The notes below the pieces were generated by a model. The model saw only the letters and a program-made list of their open reading frames with translations, did not search any database and was not told where the DNA came from. Positions 45,922 to 55,145 of a stretch of 64,000 bases of DNA are shown here, in pieces. Each line of letters opens with the position of its first letter. Position 1 is the first letter of the stretch. Position numbers and translations under genes: made by a program. The stretch is from DASWID01 sp049682815 (GTDB lineage Bacteria > Desulfobacterota_D > UBA1144 > Nemesobacterales > CSP1-2), in NCBI GenBank assembly GCA_049682815.1, contig JBAUII010000068.1, forward strand, positions 1 through 64,000, written 5' to 3'.

Positions 45922-47202
45922 ATGCGTAACGCCGTTAACTACCTCAACTCTCTTGGTGCACACAGGATAAATCTGAGTCTTGATAGGATTTCGAAAATTC
46001 TTGAAGCCTTTGATAATCCTCATAATAAATTAGCCTCAATTATAATTGCCGGAACAAACGGCAAAGGTTCCGTAGCAGCCATCACAGCATCCATACTGAG
46101 TGCTGCCGGCTTCAAGGTTGGTCTCTACACATCTCCTCATCTGGTTAACATTTCAGAGAGAATAACAGTAAATGACGAAGTGATATTCCCTAGCGATCTG
46201 AGTCGATTAATAATGAAGATTAAGGGAAAGGCTTCGATGATCTTGACCGAACAACCGACTTATTTTGAGGTATTAACGGCTGTTGCATTTCAATTTTTTC
46301 ATGAAAAACAGGTGGATTGCGCAGTGCTTGAAGTAGGTATGGGCGGGAGATTTGACGCGACAAACGTAGCAAACCCAATCGTTTCTGTCATAACGAACAT
46401 TCACTTGGATCATACTGAGTATCTCGGAAACAATATCGAGAAGATCGCCTACGAAAAGTCGGGAGTGATTAAATATGGAGTGCCGGTTGTCACTGGGGCA
46501 GATGGATCGGCGCTGGATGTTATAAGGACCGTAGCAGAGAAAAAATCTGCCAGCGTCTTGTATATGGGAAGGGATTTCTCCACAAAGTCAGAAAACTCAG
46601 CTTACTTTGACTATAGGGGTCATTCATTCAATTTAATAAACCTTCACCTCAGCCTTCCGGGCTTATATCAGGTGAATAATGCAGCATTGGCAATCGCTAC
46701 AATAGAAACCCTGTGCGAACGTTATGGAATAGACATAGATGAGAAAAGTTTAAGGACAGGACTTTCAACCGCCACTTGGGAAGGCAGGATGGAGACACTT
46801 ACATTAAATCCCCCTTTGATCCTAGACGGCGCGCATAATCCTTCTGCCGCATATGCATTAAGAAGCTCACTTACGCATGCCTATCCTGAGCAGAAATTTC
46901 TATTCTTAATAGGAATGCTCGCCGACAAGGATCACGAAAATTATGTAAAACAATTATCACCCATCACAGAAGGTATGATAATCACGGAGATTCCATCGGA
47001 GAGACGTATGCCTTCAGAAGATCTTGCAAGAATTGCAGGAAGTTATGTTGACAGCATAAGAGTGATAAAAGATTCCGAAGCGGCTTTTGTCGAGCTTAAG
47101 AAGCATAATGCTACCCCAGCCTGCATCACTGGCTCTCTATATCTTATCGGCGCCATAAAGAAATTAATCAAGGGAAACCCTGAGAGTATTAGAAAAGAAT
47201 GA
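45922..47202 (+). CDS. folC: Folylpolyglutamate/dihydrofolate synthase
   Basis: An ATP-dependent ligase adding glutamate to folates (and in many bacteria making dihydrofolate). The N-terminal Mur-ligase-like domain has the P-loop GTNGKGSVAAI, the YTSPHLV motif, the GGRFDATNV segment and LDHTEYLG; the C-terminal domain has LILDGAHNP. 426 residues, normal length. It belongs functionally with folP about 5 kb upstream but is not in the same operon. Confidence 0.95.
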   Translation: MRNAVNYLNSLGAHRINLSLDRISKILEAFDNPHNKLASIIIAGTNGKGSVAAITASILSAAGFKVGLYTSPHLVNISERITVNDEVIFPSDLSRLIMKIKGKASMILTEQPTYFEVLTAVAFQFFHEKQVDCAVLEVGMGGRFDATNVANPIVSVITNIHLDHTEYLGNNIEKIAYEKSGVIKYGVPVVTGADGSALDVIRTVAEKKSASVLYMGRDFSTKSENSAYFDYRGHSFNLINLHLSLPGLYQVNNAALAIATIETLCERYGIDIDEKSLRTGLSTATWEGRMETLTLNPPLILDGAHNPSAAYALRSSLTHAYPEQKFLFLIGMLADKDHENYVKQLSPITEGMIITEIPSERRMPSEDLARIAGSYVDSIRVIKDSEAAFVELKKHNATPACITGSLYLIGAIKKLIKGNPESIRKE

Positions 47203-47277
47203 AAGTTAGTATAAAATATGGAGACCTATATCGTATCCAAATCCCGTCATCGTCTCTTTTCCAATTGGAGGTCGTAG

Positions 47278-48312
47278 ATTAAAAAGCTAGGGATATTTCT
47301 CGATAATCTTTATTTTCAACACGACAATGGCATGGGTCACCCAGAGTCCCAGGACCGTCTCTTGGCCATCTGGGACATGCTTCAGGAAACTAACCTAACT
47401 GAAGAGCTGGAAGTATTGGAGCCCAGGGATGCGACCAAGGAAGAGATATGCCTGGTTCACGATCCAAAATACTTTGATATGATAAAATCTACGAGTGGCA
47501 AGCCTAGGGTATATTTAGACACCGACACATCTACCTGCCCGGTATCGTTCGCTGCAGCGGTTCGTGCAGCGGGAGGTATGTTATCTGCTGTTGATGCCAT
47601 ACTCACCAAGGAAATTGATATAGCATTTCCGTTGGTGCGTCCTCCGGGACATCATGCTGAAAAAAATATGGCAATGGGATTCTGTCTCTTCAACAACGTT
47701 GCAATAGGAGCATCCTATATTATTAGTTCAGGTAATTTTAAAAGAGTCTTAATTGTGGACTGGGATCTCCATCATGGAAATGGTACTCAGAATATGTTTT
47801 ATGGTTCGGGAGAAGTTCTCTACTTCTCGACCCATCAGTATCCCCATTATCCAGGCACTGGTTCTGTCAAAGAAGTCGGCATCGGCGATGGCACAGGGTA
47901 CAACATCAATGTACCACTTCCTGCGGGTATGGGGGATACAGAATATGCGAAAATCTTCTTTGAAATTCTCGGACCCGTTATAGGGCAATTCCGCCCTGAG
48001 TTTATCTTGGTCTCAGCGGGTTTCGATACCTATTTTGAAGATCCGCTAGGCGGTATGAATATAACGCCAAAGGGATTCGCACAGATGACAAGGTTTTTAA
48101 AGGAAGCCGCAGAAACGCATAGCGACGGAAACATTATTCTCATTCTTGAAGGTGGATATAATCTTGAGGGTCTCTGGCTCTCGACAAGAGAGGTCATAGA
48201 GGAATTGATAGAGAAAAAGAAGACGGACTACCCTCGAACAGACCTGACGACGAGCGCGGATTCCATAATCGCAGATGTAAAGAGTACACACTCGAAGTAC
48301 TGGAAATTTTAA
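47278..48312 (+). CDS. Histone deacetylase family protein, apparent ATT start
   Basis: A zinc-dependent deacetylase of the HDAC/acetoin-utilisation superfamily. Motifs: VRPPGHHAEKN (catalytic His pair), DWDLHHGNGTQ and SAGFDTYFEDP (zinc ligands) and LEGGYNL. The first ATG (47332) would remove a conserved N-terminal strand. The frame is open upstream and encodes KKLGIFLDNLYFQHDNGMGHPE, which matches the family N-terminus. It begins with ATT at 47278, six bases after a perfect GGAGG (47267-47271). From that start the protein has 344 residues. The substrate could be acetylpolyamines or acetylated proteins. Confidence 0.88.
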   Translation: MKKLGIFLDNLYFQHDNGMGHPESQDRLLAIWDMLQETNLTEELEVLEPRDATKEEICLVHDPKYFDMIKSTSGKPRVYLDTDTSTCPVSFAAAVRAAGGMLSAVDAILTKEIDIAFPLVRPPGHHAEKNMAMGFCLFNNVAIGASYIISSGNFKRVLIVDWDLHHGNGTQNMFYGSGEVLYFSTHQYPHYPGTGSVKEVGIGDGTGYNINVPLPAGMGDTEYAKIFFEILGPVIGQFRPEFILVSAGFDTYFEDPLGGMNITPKGFAQMTRFLKEAAETHSDGNIILILEGGYNLEGLWLSTREVIEELIEKKKTDYPRTDLTTSADSIIADVKSTHSKYWKF

Positions 48313-49136
48313 ACATTCCTCCGCACCCTTCTTATATCATCGCCCTTCAGGTGAATAAATTCACACATTTCATGGAGTCTGGATGTTATCCTTTTGCCAA
48401 CCCTTAACTCAAGTATTTCATAATCCTCAATCACCGGACCCTTCGTATAATCACTTCTTGAAACAAAGTTAGTTGTTACGAGTGTAATCTTTGAAGCGTT
48501 GTATCTCTTCGAGATCAACTGATCCAGTATGTTTAATTCCCAGTCACTACTCTTACCCTTTCCTAATTCGTCAATTGCCAAGACCTCCGCTTCGATTAGT
48601 GGGTTTAGCACCTCGATCTCCGGCGTCCCAAGTGAGTAAGCCTTTTTAAGTTCCGATAGAAGATCAAAGAAATCCTGAAACATACACCTTACACCATACC
48701 TCAGGGTAAGCTCAGATATCGTTCCTACCGTTAGATGTGTTTTACCGAGGCCTGGTGTCCCCATGAGCAGGAAACCCCGTTTCGTAGGATACTTCATCAC
48801 GAACTCTTCCCTTGCATACTTCAGAGCCCTCTGCTGTGACTCATTATTCGATGGATCAAAGCCTGCGTCTACTTGAAGCACGTGCGAAAACTTTGCCGGT
48901 ATCCCCGCCATATTGTAAAGTTTTACATTCCTTCGCACCGTCCCGCACATCTCACAAGCTTTGGTATTGATGTAACCGGCTGAATTCCTAGTAAAGACTA
49001 AGCCAGAGGAATTGCAATCGGCGCACCGTAGTACACAATTACACACTCTTGCATTCGCGTACTGACCCTTTTTTTCGACGAGGTACTCGTCGCCATGACA
49101 ATTCTCACATTCAATTGCCTTTTTCTTCCTAACCAT
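48309..49136 (-). CDS. DnaC/IstB-like AAA+ ATPase with N-terminal zinc cluster
   Basis: A probable replicative helicase loader. Residues about 8-62 hold four CxxC pairs (CENC, CNCVLRCADC, CEMC), a zinc-binding region. The AAA+ domain has Walker A MGTPGLGKTHL and Walker B VLAIDELGKGKSS, a sensor VTTNF and an arginine-rich end (RITSRLHEMC). Its size and its chromosomal, IS-free setting favour a DnaC-like loader over IstB of an insertion sequence. Its stop overlaps the deacetylase stop by four bases. It follows the 220-residue gene by six bases, so the pair is one unit. Confidence 0.85.
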   Translation of the reverse strand: MVRKKKAIECENCHGDEYLVEKKGQYANARVCNCVLRCADCNSSGLVFTRNSAGYINTKACEMCGTVRRNVKLYNMAGIPAKFSHVLQVDAGFDPSNNESQQRALKYAREEFVMKYPTKRGFLLMGTPGLGKTHLTVGTISELTLRYGVRCMFQDFFDLLSELKKAYSLGTPEIEVLNPLIEAEVLAIDELGKGKSSDWELNILDQLISKRYNASKITLVTTNFVSRSDYTKGPVIEDYEILELRVGKRITSRLHEMCEFIHLKGDDIRRVRRNV

Positions 49137-49142
49137 ATCTAA

Positions 49143-49805
49143 TCAATAATCCACGGCGTTGAAGTTTATTAATTGAAACTCTTTTATCAGCAACTCATTT
49201 CGAAATGAGATAAGACTTTCTAATTGCGCCCGTTTGATCATGAATCGTTCTCTCTTGCTTATATTTGTCTCGGCTTCCTGCATGATTTTTTTCCTGTCTC
49301 CTTCCGATATGCTTTGGAAGAAGTCTTCAAAAAAATCTTCTTCTATCTCCCTTAAAACTCTAAATATGTCAGATCGATCCTCTTTAAGCAGATCTAAGAC
49401 TCTTCTTCTTGATTTTATATAATGCTTCCTCACCATATCCCTTTTTTCCGATATTATTATGCGATTGAGCTTATCCAATATTAATGTAACCAGCTCTTTA
49501 CTTCCATAATTGGCATCACCCAGATCACTTTGCTGGCTAGATTTGTACTCCCGAATCAGCTCCTCTACATAAGCTGCACATTGAGTTAAACTTCGAAAAT
49601 TCCGTTTTCTATCGTGCTCGTCAGTAAAGCCTTTCTCAAAGGCCCTTCTAATTCCCATTATGACTATGTCTTGGGGCACAGACCTCGTCCTCCAATTTAC
49701 TATCAGATCATACTCTTTAGGTGAGAGCATGATGCCCTCCCCTTTTAGCTTCAAATAGTAACCCTCAATAGCTTTCACAAAATCATTAGAACTATGGCTG
49801 TTCAC
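49143..49805 (-). CDS. Conserved hypothetical protein paired with the DnaC-like loader
   Basis: A 220-residue helical, charged protein. The N-terminal region (LSPKEYDLIVNW, then VPQDIVIMGIRRAFEKG) has a pattern I associate with proteins lying before DnaC-like genes in deltaproteobacteria-type genomes. The C-terminal half is a long Arg/Lys/Glu helix region. No catalytic motif is evident. GTG 49805 has AAGGGGAG upstream. The six-base spacing to the ATPase suggests a stable partnership, perhaps as a primosome or origin-binding factor; that is inference. Confidence 0.7.
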   Translation of the reverse strand: MNSHSSNDFVKAIEGYYLKLKGEGIMLSPKEYDLIVNWRTRSVPQDIVIMGIRRAFEKGFTDEHDRKRNFRSLTQCAAYVEELIREYKSSQQSDLGDANYGSKELVTLILDKLNRIIISEKRDMVRKHYIKSRRRVLDLLKEDRSDIFRVLREIEEDFFEDFFQSISEGDRKKIMQEAETNISKRERFMIKRAQLESLISFRNELLIKEFQLINFNAVDY

Positions 49806-49902
49806 GGTTTTCTCCCCTTTTCGGTTCTAAAACTCTCATCAATTGTAGGCCGGATTGTCATTAATAATTTTACCAACTCGACGGTCCGAAATAAAGACGG
49901 TT

Positions 49903-50586
49903 TCATTTCCTACCAGACTGAGTTTCTATCTTCCTTCGCATTTCTCGAATGGTCTTGGCGTAACTGTTGGTTCTGAAAATGCCAGACCCCGATACAAGCA
50001 CATCGGCTCCGGCTTTTGCTAATTCACCTATATTATCCAGCTTTATTCCCCCGTCCACCTCTATCAAAGGCCTGTGACCCAATTTGTCTATAAGTTTTCT
50101 CAGGCGTTTTACCTTTGCAATCATTGATGTTATCAAGCTTTGACCTGCAAAACCGGGCTCAACCGTCATTATCAGTATTAGATCTACATAAGGAATTATT
50201 TCCTCTAATGCGGTGAGAGGGGTCAATGGGTTTAGTGCAATACCAGCCATGACGCCATGCGATTTAATCTTAGATATCGTACTGTGTAATAATTTACAGG
50301 TCTCATATTGTACCGTGACAACCTTTACAAGCGGGCCTCCGGCACGGATGTATAACTCCACGCAATCGTCTGGATTATCGATCATCAGGTGGATGTCCAT
50401 CGGCGGAGATGGAATCCTCTTAAGCGCCTCGATTACCGGTACTCCAAGGCTAATATTAGGCACAAAGTGACCGTCCATTACATCTACATGGATCCACTCA
50501 GCTCCACAGTCACTGATCGCTTTTACCTCATCCCCTAACCTGGCGAAGTCAGCTGAGAGAATTGAAGGCGCAATTATTTTGTCCAT
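49903..50586 (-). CDS. rpe: Ribulose-phosphate 3-epimerase
   Basis: A TIM-barrel epimerase of the pentose phosphate pathway. Motifs: IAPSILSADFARLGDE, WIHVDVMDGHFVPN (metal histidine and acid), MDIHLMI, TVEPGFAGQ and EVDGGIKLDN. 227 residues, normal length. It is upstream of, and on the same strand as, the 220-residue gene and the DnaC-like gene, with a 97-base gap. Confidence 0.97.
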   Translation of the reverse strand: MDKIIAPSILSADFARLGDEVKAISDCGAEWIHVDVMDGHFVPNISLGVPVIEALKRIPSPPMDIHLMIDNPDDCVELYIRAGGPLVKVVTVQYETCKLLHSTISKIKSHGVMAGIALNPLTPLTALEEIIPYVDLILIMTVEPGFAGQSLITSMIAKVKRLRKLIDKLGHRPLIEVDGGIKLDNIGELAKAGADVLVSGSGIFRTNSYAKTIREMRRKIETQSGRK

Positions 50587-50913
50587 ATCCCGCTATACGA
50601 TGCTTCTCAGAGAAAATATTCTGAAAGCTTCCAATATACTTGAAGTTAGCCCTAAAGATTAGGTATCAAAGAATGCATGCTAAATCCACACTTAATGCTA
50701 CTACATTTGATCACTAATATACGATTATACCATCGGTATTCAGCATATACGATAAGTTATTTTATTTAGATCTATTTTCATAAGTGCTAGTATGATCCTC
50801 AATTAAATTGACTCAATACAACAATAATGAATCCGAAAAATGCTTGACTTAATTAGTTAAAGGATTATATTTTTGGCTTTTAAAGGCGGCTTTTTTGCTG
50901 GGAGACAATTCGT
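50587..50913. other. AT-rich divergent region between rpe and metK
   Basis: About 327 AT-rich bases between the divergent rpe and metK starts. It holds the metK promoter at 50844-50871. I looked for a SAM-type riboswitch and saw no matching core. Nothing else is assignable. Confidence 0.5.
50844..50871 (+). promoter_or_regulatory. Sigma70-type promoter for metK
   Basis: TTGACT at 50844-50849, 16-base spacer, TATATT at 50866-50871, 42 bases upstream of the metK ATG. Confidence 0.55.
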
Positions 50914-52074
50914 ATGGCTCAAAAAGATTTCATATTCACCTCTGAATCTGTAACAGAAGGGCATCCTGATAAGATGGCTGATCAGATTTCGGATGCAGTA
51001 CTCGACGCAATCATTGCGCAGGATCCAAACGGCAGAGTAGCTTGTGAAACCCTCTTGACCACGGGGTTGGTTGTTGTAGCGGGCGAACGCACAACCACCG
51101 CGAATGTAGACATTTCAGAAGTGGTGAGGGAAACAATAAGAAATATAGGATATGTAAATGGGTCAATGGGATTTGATGCCGAGAATTGCGGTGTTCTGAT
51201 GGTAATGGGCAAACAGTCTCCAGACATTGCGCTCGGTGTTAATCCCTCGGAGGATAAGGAACAAGGTGCGGGGGACCAGGGACTCATGTTTGGCTATGCA
51301 ATAAATGAGACCCCTGAACTCATGCCAACTCCGATCATGTATTCCCACAAACTCGCAAGACGCCTCAGCGAGGTGAGAAAGAACGGCACCCTCCCCTTCC
51401 TGAGGCCAGACGGAAAGACCCAGGTAACTGTCAGGTACGAAAACAATATACCAAGATCCATCGAAACAATTGTTGTATCATCTCAACATTCGCCCGATGT
51501 ATCCAACTCGACAATTTATGAAGACATCGTAGAGAATGTTATAAGACCGGTAATCCCTGAAGAACTTTTGTCTTCAAGAACAAAGATCTTTATAAACCCA
51601 ACTGGCAGGTTTGTGGTAGGAGGCCCGAAAGGGGACGCGGGGCTAACCGGAAGAAAAATCATCATAGACACTTACGGTGGATGGGCAAGACATGGGGGCG
51701 GTGCATTCTCCGGAAAGGATCCTTCAAAGGTTGATCGAAGTGCCAGTTATATGGCTCGATATATTGCCAAGAATGTTATTGCAGCAGGTCTGGCAATGAA
51801 GTGCGAGGTACAGGTCGCCTATGCAATTGGTATTGCCGAGCCCGTTTCAGTCATGGTCGATACATTTGATACAGGGCTCGTCCCAGAAGACAAGATTTCA
51901 AGGGGTATAAGAGAGATCTTTGACCTGAGACCCGCTGAAATAATAAAGGCACTTAAACTACTTAGACCCATATATCAGAAGACAGCCGCATATGGACATT
52001 TCGGAAGAGAAGAACCGGATTTCACCTGGGAGGCAATCGACAAGACAGAATTATTGAGAAAGGCAGTTCAATAG
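50914..52074 (+). CDS. metK: S-adenosylmethionine synthetase
   Basis: Makes SAM from methionine and ATP. The N-terminal TSESVTEGHPDKMADQISDA, the GAGDQGLMFGYA loop and the GGGAFSGKDPSKVDRS hexapeptide region are canonical. 386 residues, normal length. GGGAGA lies eight bases before ATG. It precedes ahcY, so SAM production and SAH removal are encoded together. Confidence 0.98.
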   Translation: MAQKDFIFTSESVTEGHPDKMADQISDAVLDAIIAQDPNGRVACETLLTTGLVVVAGERTTTANVDISEVVRETIRNIGYVNGSMGFDAENCGVLMVMGKQSPDIALGVNPSEDKEQGAGDQGLMFGYAINETPELMPTPIMYSHKLARRLSEVRKNGTLPFLRPDGKTQVTVRYENNIPRSIETIVVSSQHSPDVSNSTIYEDIVENVIRPVIPEELLSSRTKIFINPTGRFVVGGPKGDAGLTGRKIIIDTYGGWARHGGGAFSGKDPSKVDRSASYMARYIAKNVIAAGLAMKCEVQVAYAIGIAEPVSVMVDTFDTGLVPEDKISRGIREIFDLRPAEIIKALKLLRPIYQKTAAYGHFGREEPDFTWEAIDKTELLRKAVQ

Positions 52075-52209
52075 TTGAGATGCCAAAAATTTAAACCAGA
52101 TTGGTGACGTTAAAGGCGTATCAATTCCCAAAAAACTGATTCAAGTACCAATCATCGTAAAAAAACTCAAGAAGGTGTTAAAAATCTTATAGAGTATTGG
52201 AGAATATTG

Positions 52210-53466
52210 ATGAAATACGATATTAAGGACATAAAGTTAGCAAGAACCGGCAAATTAAGAATCGAGTGGGCCGCAAACGAGATGCCGGTCTTGGCTCAAA
52301 TCAGGAGCAGGTTTAAAAAGCAAAAGCCTCTCAAGGGAATCAGGATCGGGGCCTGCCTTCATGTAACTACCGAAACAGGAAACCTCGCGATAACTCTAAA
52401 AGAAGGTGGCGCCGCAGTGGCTATTTGCGCCTCAAATCCGCTGAGTACGCAGGATGACGTTGCTGCATGTCTTGTGAAACATCATAACATATATGTATTC
52501 GCCATAAAGGGCGAGAACACAAAGACATATTATAGTCACATTAACAAGGTATTGGACACCAGACCACAGATTACAATGGACGACGGGGCTGACCTGGTCT
52601 CAACCCTGCATAAAAAAAGGGTTGATCTTCTTGGCAATCTAATAGGAGGAACCGAAGAGACTACAACCGGCGTAATTCGTTTAAGAAGCATGGCTGAAAA
52701 CGGGATCTTGAGGTATCCAATCATCGCGGTCAACGATGCAAACACAAAACATTTCTTCGACAATAGATATGGGACAGGACAGAGCACACTGGACGGGATA
52801 ATCCGTGCGACAAATAAACTAATCGCAGGAACAAACTTTGTCGTTTGTGGATATGGATGGTGTGGCAAAGGGCTTGCGATGAGGGCAAAGGGACTCGGTG
52901 CAAACGTAATAATTACGGAGGTCAATAATCTAAATGCACTTGAAGCCGTGATGGACGGTTTCAGGGTAATGCAGATTGATGAAGCCTCGAAGATAGGTGA
53001 CCTTTTCTGCACGGTTACGGGGAATATCAGTGTCATAAGGAAAGAGCACTTCCTGAAAATGAAGGATGGCGCGATTGTATGCAACTCAGGACATTTCAAC
53101 GTCGAGCTAGATCTGGACGGGCTGAAGAGTATCTCGAAGGGAAAGAGAGATATCAGGGAGTACGTTGCTGAATATACCCTTAAAAACGGTAAGAGGATAA
53201 ATGTTCTTGGCGAGGGAAGGTTAATAAACCTTGCCGCGGCTGAGGGACATCCCCCGAGTGTTATGGATATGAGCTTTGCAAATCAAGCCCTCTGTGCGGA
53301 GCACCTGGTTAGGAATTCCAAAACACTCGAGAAAAAGGTGTATAATGTTCCTGTTAATGTGGACATGTCAGTCGCCGAATTAAAGCTCGATTCATTAGGT
53401 GTAAAGATCGATAAGCTTACGCTTCAGCAAAAGAGATATCTCCATTCTTGGGAATTGGGCACATAG
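52210..53466 (+). CDS. ahcY: Adenosylhomocysteinase
   Basis: Hydrolyses S-adenosylhomocysteine, completing the methyl cycle started by the neighbouring metK. Motifs: the DDGADLVSTLH substrate region, GGTEETTTGVIRL, NDANTKHFFDNRYGTGQST and the NAD-binding GYGWCGKGLAMRAKG. ATG 52210 is favoured over the TTG three bases earlier because GGAG is seven bases upstream. The 418 residues show the shorter form without the long insert of many proteobacterial and plant enzymes. Xer recombinase follows 22 bases later. Confidence 0.97.
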   Translation: MKYDIKDIKLARTGKLRIEWAANEMPVLAQIRSRFKKQKPLKGIRIGACLHVTTETGNLAITLKEGGAAVAICASNPLSTQDDVAACLVKHHNIYVFAIKGENTKTYYSHINKVLDTRPQITMDDGADLVSTLHKKRVDLLGNLIGGTEETTTGVIRLRSMAENGILRYPIIAVNDANTKHFFDNRYGTGQSTLDGIIRATNKLIAGTNFVVCGYGWCGKGLAMRAKGLGANVIITEVNNLNALEAVMDGFRVMQIDEASKIGDLFCTVTGNISVIRKEHFLKMKDGAIVCNSGHFNVELDLDGLKSISKGKRDIREYVAEYTLKNGKRINVLGEGRLINLAAAEGHPPSVMDMSFANQALCAEHLVRNSKTLEKKVYNVPVNVDMSVAELKLDSLGVKIDKLTLQQKRYLHSWELGT

Positions 53467-53488
53467 TCTTTCAGATTTAAATCTTAGG

Positions 53489-54376
53489 ATGAATAATCTT
53501 GTAGATTCATTTCTCTCTTATCAGGCCGCGGTAAAAGGGCTGTCAAAAAACACACTGGAATCATATGGAAGGGATGTCTTAAAATTTGTAGATTACCTCG
53601 AGAAGAGAAATATATCCGGGATCGAGGACGTTAAGTACAATAACATTCTGGAATATGTGACTACTCTCCAGGAAGAACGTATCAATATCAGGTCGGTTGC
53701 ACGTAATCTGGTTTCTCTTAAGCAGTTCTTTAAATTTTTACTTCTTGAGAAAATCATAGTCGAAGATCCCAGCCTTCACGTAAAAACACCAAAAATGAAG
53801 AGAAGCATTCCAGGCTTCCTATCATTAGAAGATGTGGAAAGGCTCCTCTCCTCGCCCAATCCGGCGTCATATGAAGGGATAAGAGACAGAGCTATGCTGG
53901 AGATACTATACGCCTGCGGCATCAGGGCATCAGAACTTGTGAATCTTGAACTCAATAGTGTAAACTTTGAGCTGGGTTACCTGATTGTATATGGCAAGGG
54001 TTCAAAGGAAAGATTGGTGCCAACGGGTGAGAAGGCCAGAACTGCCTTGAAAGATTACCTGGCTCTATCGAGACCAAATATTCTTAAAACAAGAAGCTCA
54101 CCTTGCCTGTTTGTTACCAGACGCGGGGAAGGAATGACTCGTCAGGGGTTTTGGAAGATTCTGAAAAACTACGCAATCAAGTGTGGTATAAGTAAGAAGA
54201 TAAGCCCTCATACTATAAGGCATTCTTTTGCTACACATTTGCTGGAGAGAGGGGCGGACCTGAGAACAATCCAGATCATGCTCGGACATTCTGATATTTC
54301 GACGACACAGATTTATACACATATCGCCAAAGAGAGACTAAAGGAGATACATAGAAAGTATCACCCTAGATCTTGA
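53489..54376 (+). CDS. xerD: XerC/XerD-type tyrosine recombinase
   Basis: Resolves chromosome dimers at dif. The catalytic residues can be read as R146 (YACGIRASEL), K170/K173 (YGKGSKER), H241 and R244 (HTIRHSF), H267 (LGHSDI) and nucleophile Y276 (TQIYTHI). Length 295 with an N-terminal SAM-like core-binding domain is typical. It sits in a housekeeping run (metK-ahcY-xer-M50 protease-scpAB), not next to mobile DNA, so a chromosomal role is favoured. Which of XerC or XerD it is cannot be settled. Confidence 0.92.
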   Translation: MNNLVDSFLSYQAAVKGLSKNTLESYGRDVLKFVDYLEKRNISGIEDVKYNNILEYVTTLQEERINIRSVARNLVSLKQFFKFLLLEKIIVEDPSLHVKTPKMKRSIPGFLSLEDVERLLSSPNPASYEGIRDRAMLEILYACGIRASELVNLELNSVNFELGYLIVYGKGSKERLVPTGEKARTALKDYLALSRPNILKTRSSPCLFVTRRGEGMTRQGFWKILKNYAIKCGISKKISPHTIRHSFATHLLERGADLRTIQIMLGHSDISTTQIYTHIAKERLKEIHRKYHPRS

Positions 54377-54425
54377 ATGTGATTTTCTTTTTATCGTTAT
54401 TATATACAGTAAATAGAACTTATAT

Positions 54426-55103
54426 ATGGATTTCAACTATAAACTCATAATAATCCAGGCTCCTGTTATTCTATTCGCGCTCACGATTCATGAGTATTGC
54501 CATGGCCTGGTTGCCAATTATTTGGGAGACGATACTGCGCTCAAGCAGGGTCGGCTAACCCTGAATCCCATAGCTCACCTTGATGTAATTGGCACTATTC
54601 TCATGTTTCTGGTGGGTTTTGGGTGGGCGAAGCCTGTCCCCGTAAATCCGCTTAATTTTAAAGATCCCAAAAAGGGAATGCTTCTCGTCGCGCTAGCCGG
54701 TCCTGTTTCTAACCTTTTGACCGCCATTGTTGCAGGTATAGTTCTTAGGAATCTAATTCCCAGTATCATAACGTCAGATCATGCGATATCGGGATTTTAT
54801 TCGACGCTTCTCGTGGTGATGGTTCTTACCGTCATTTATGGAGTGGGCCTTGCGATATTCAACATACTGCCAATACCCCCGCTTGACGGCTCGCGAGTGC
54901 TTTATGGACTTTTGCCTGAAAGACATGCATATGCCTACAGCAGGTTTGAGCCTTACGGAGTAATGGTATTATTCGCCCTCTTTTTATTCGGCGGACGTAT
55001 CTTTTCGGTCGTTATTTGGTATCCCGTTTCAATAATTACGGAACTAATTTCAGGGGTGGGATATTTTCAACTTTGGCAAGTAATCCATTATATTACTGCA
55101 TGA
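54426..55103 (+). CDS. Site-2 protease family membrane metallopeptidase (M50)
   Basis: An integral membrane protease of 225 residues with the zinc motif HEYCH (22-26) in the first helix, and NILPIPPLDGSRVL holding the third ligand. About five membrane helices are visible. It is the short rhomboid-like FtsH-independent S2P type without a PDZ domain, which cleaves membrane-embedded substrates. It commonly neighbours scpA in Gram-negatives, as here. Confidence 0.93.
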   Translation: MDFNYKLIIIQAPVILFALTIHEYCHGLVANYLGDDTALKQGRLTLNPIAHLDVIGTILMFLVGFGWAKPVPVNPLNFKDPKKGMLLVALAGPVSNLLTAIVAGIVLRNLIPSIITSDHAISGFYSTLLVVMVLTVIYGVGLAIFNILPIPPLDGSRVLYGLLPERHAYAYSRFEPYGVMVLFALFLFGGRIFSVVIWYPVSIITELISGVGYFQLWQVIHYITA

Positions 55104-55145
55104 ACATCGGAGAAATCATATAATATAGACATCACGGAGGCATCG

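Noticed and set aside
48309..49136. IstB transposition helper
   Set aside because: No IstA or terminal repeats nearby; the zinc-rich N-terminus and partner gene favour a DnaC-like loader.
50587..50913. SAM riboswitch upstream of metK
   Set aside because: No recognisable SAM-type core; a simple promoter explains the region.
53489..54376. Tyrosine recombinase as an integrase of a mobile island
   Set aside because: It is of Xer length and motif set, lies among housekeeping genes, and is over 4 kb from the accessory region with no att repeats seen.
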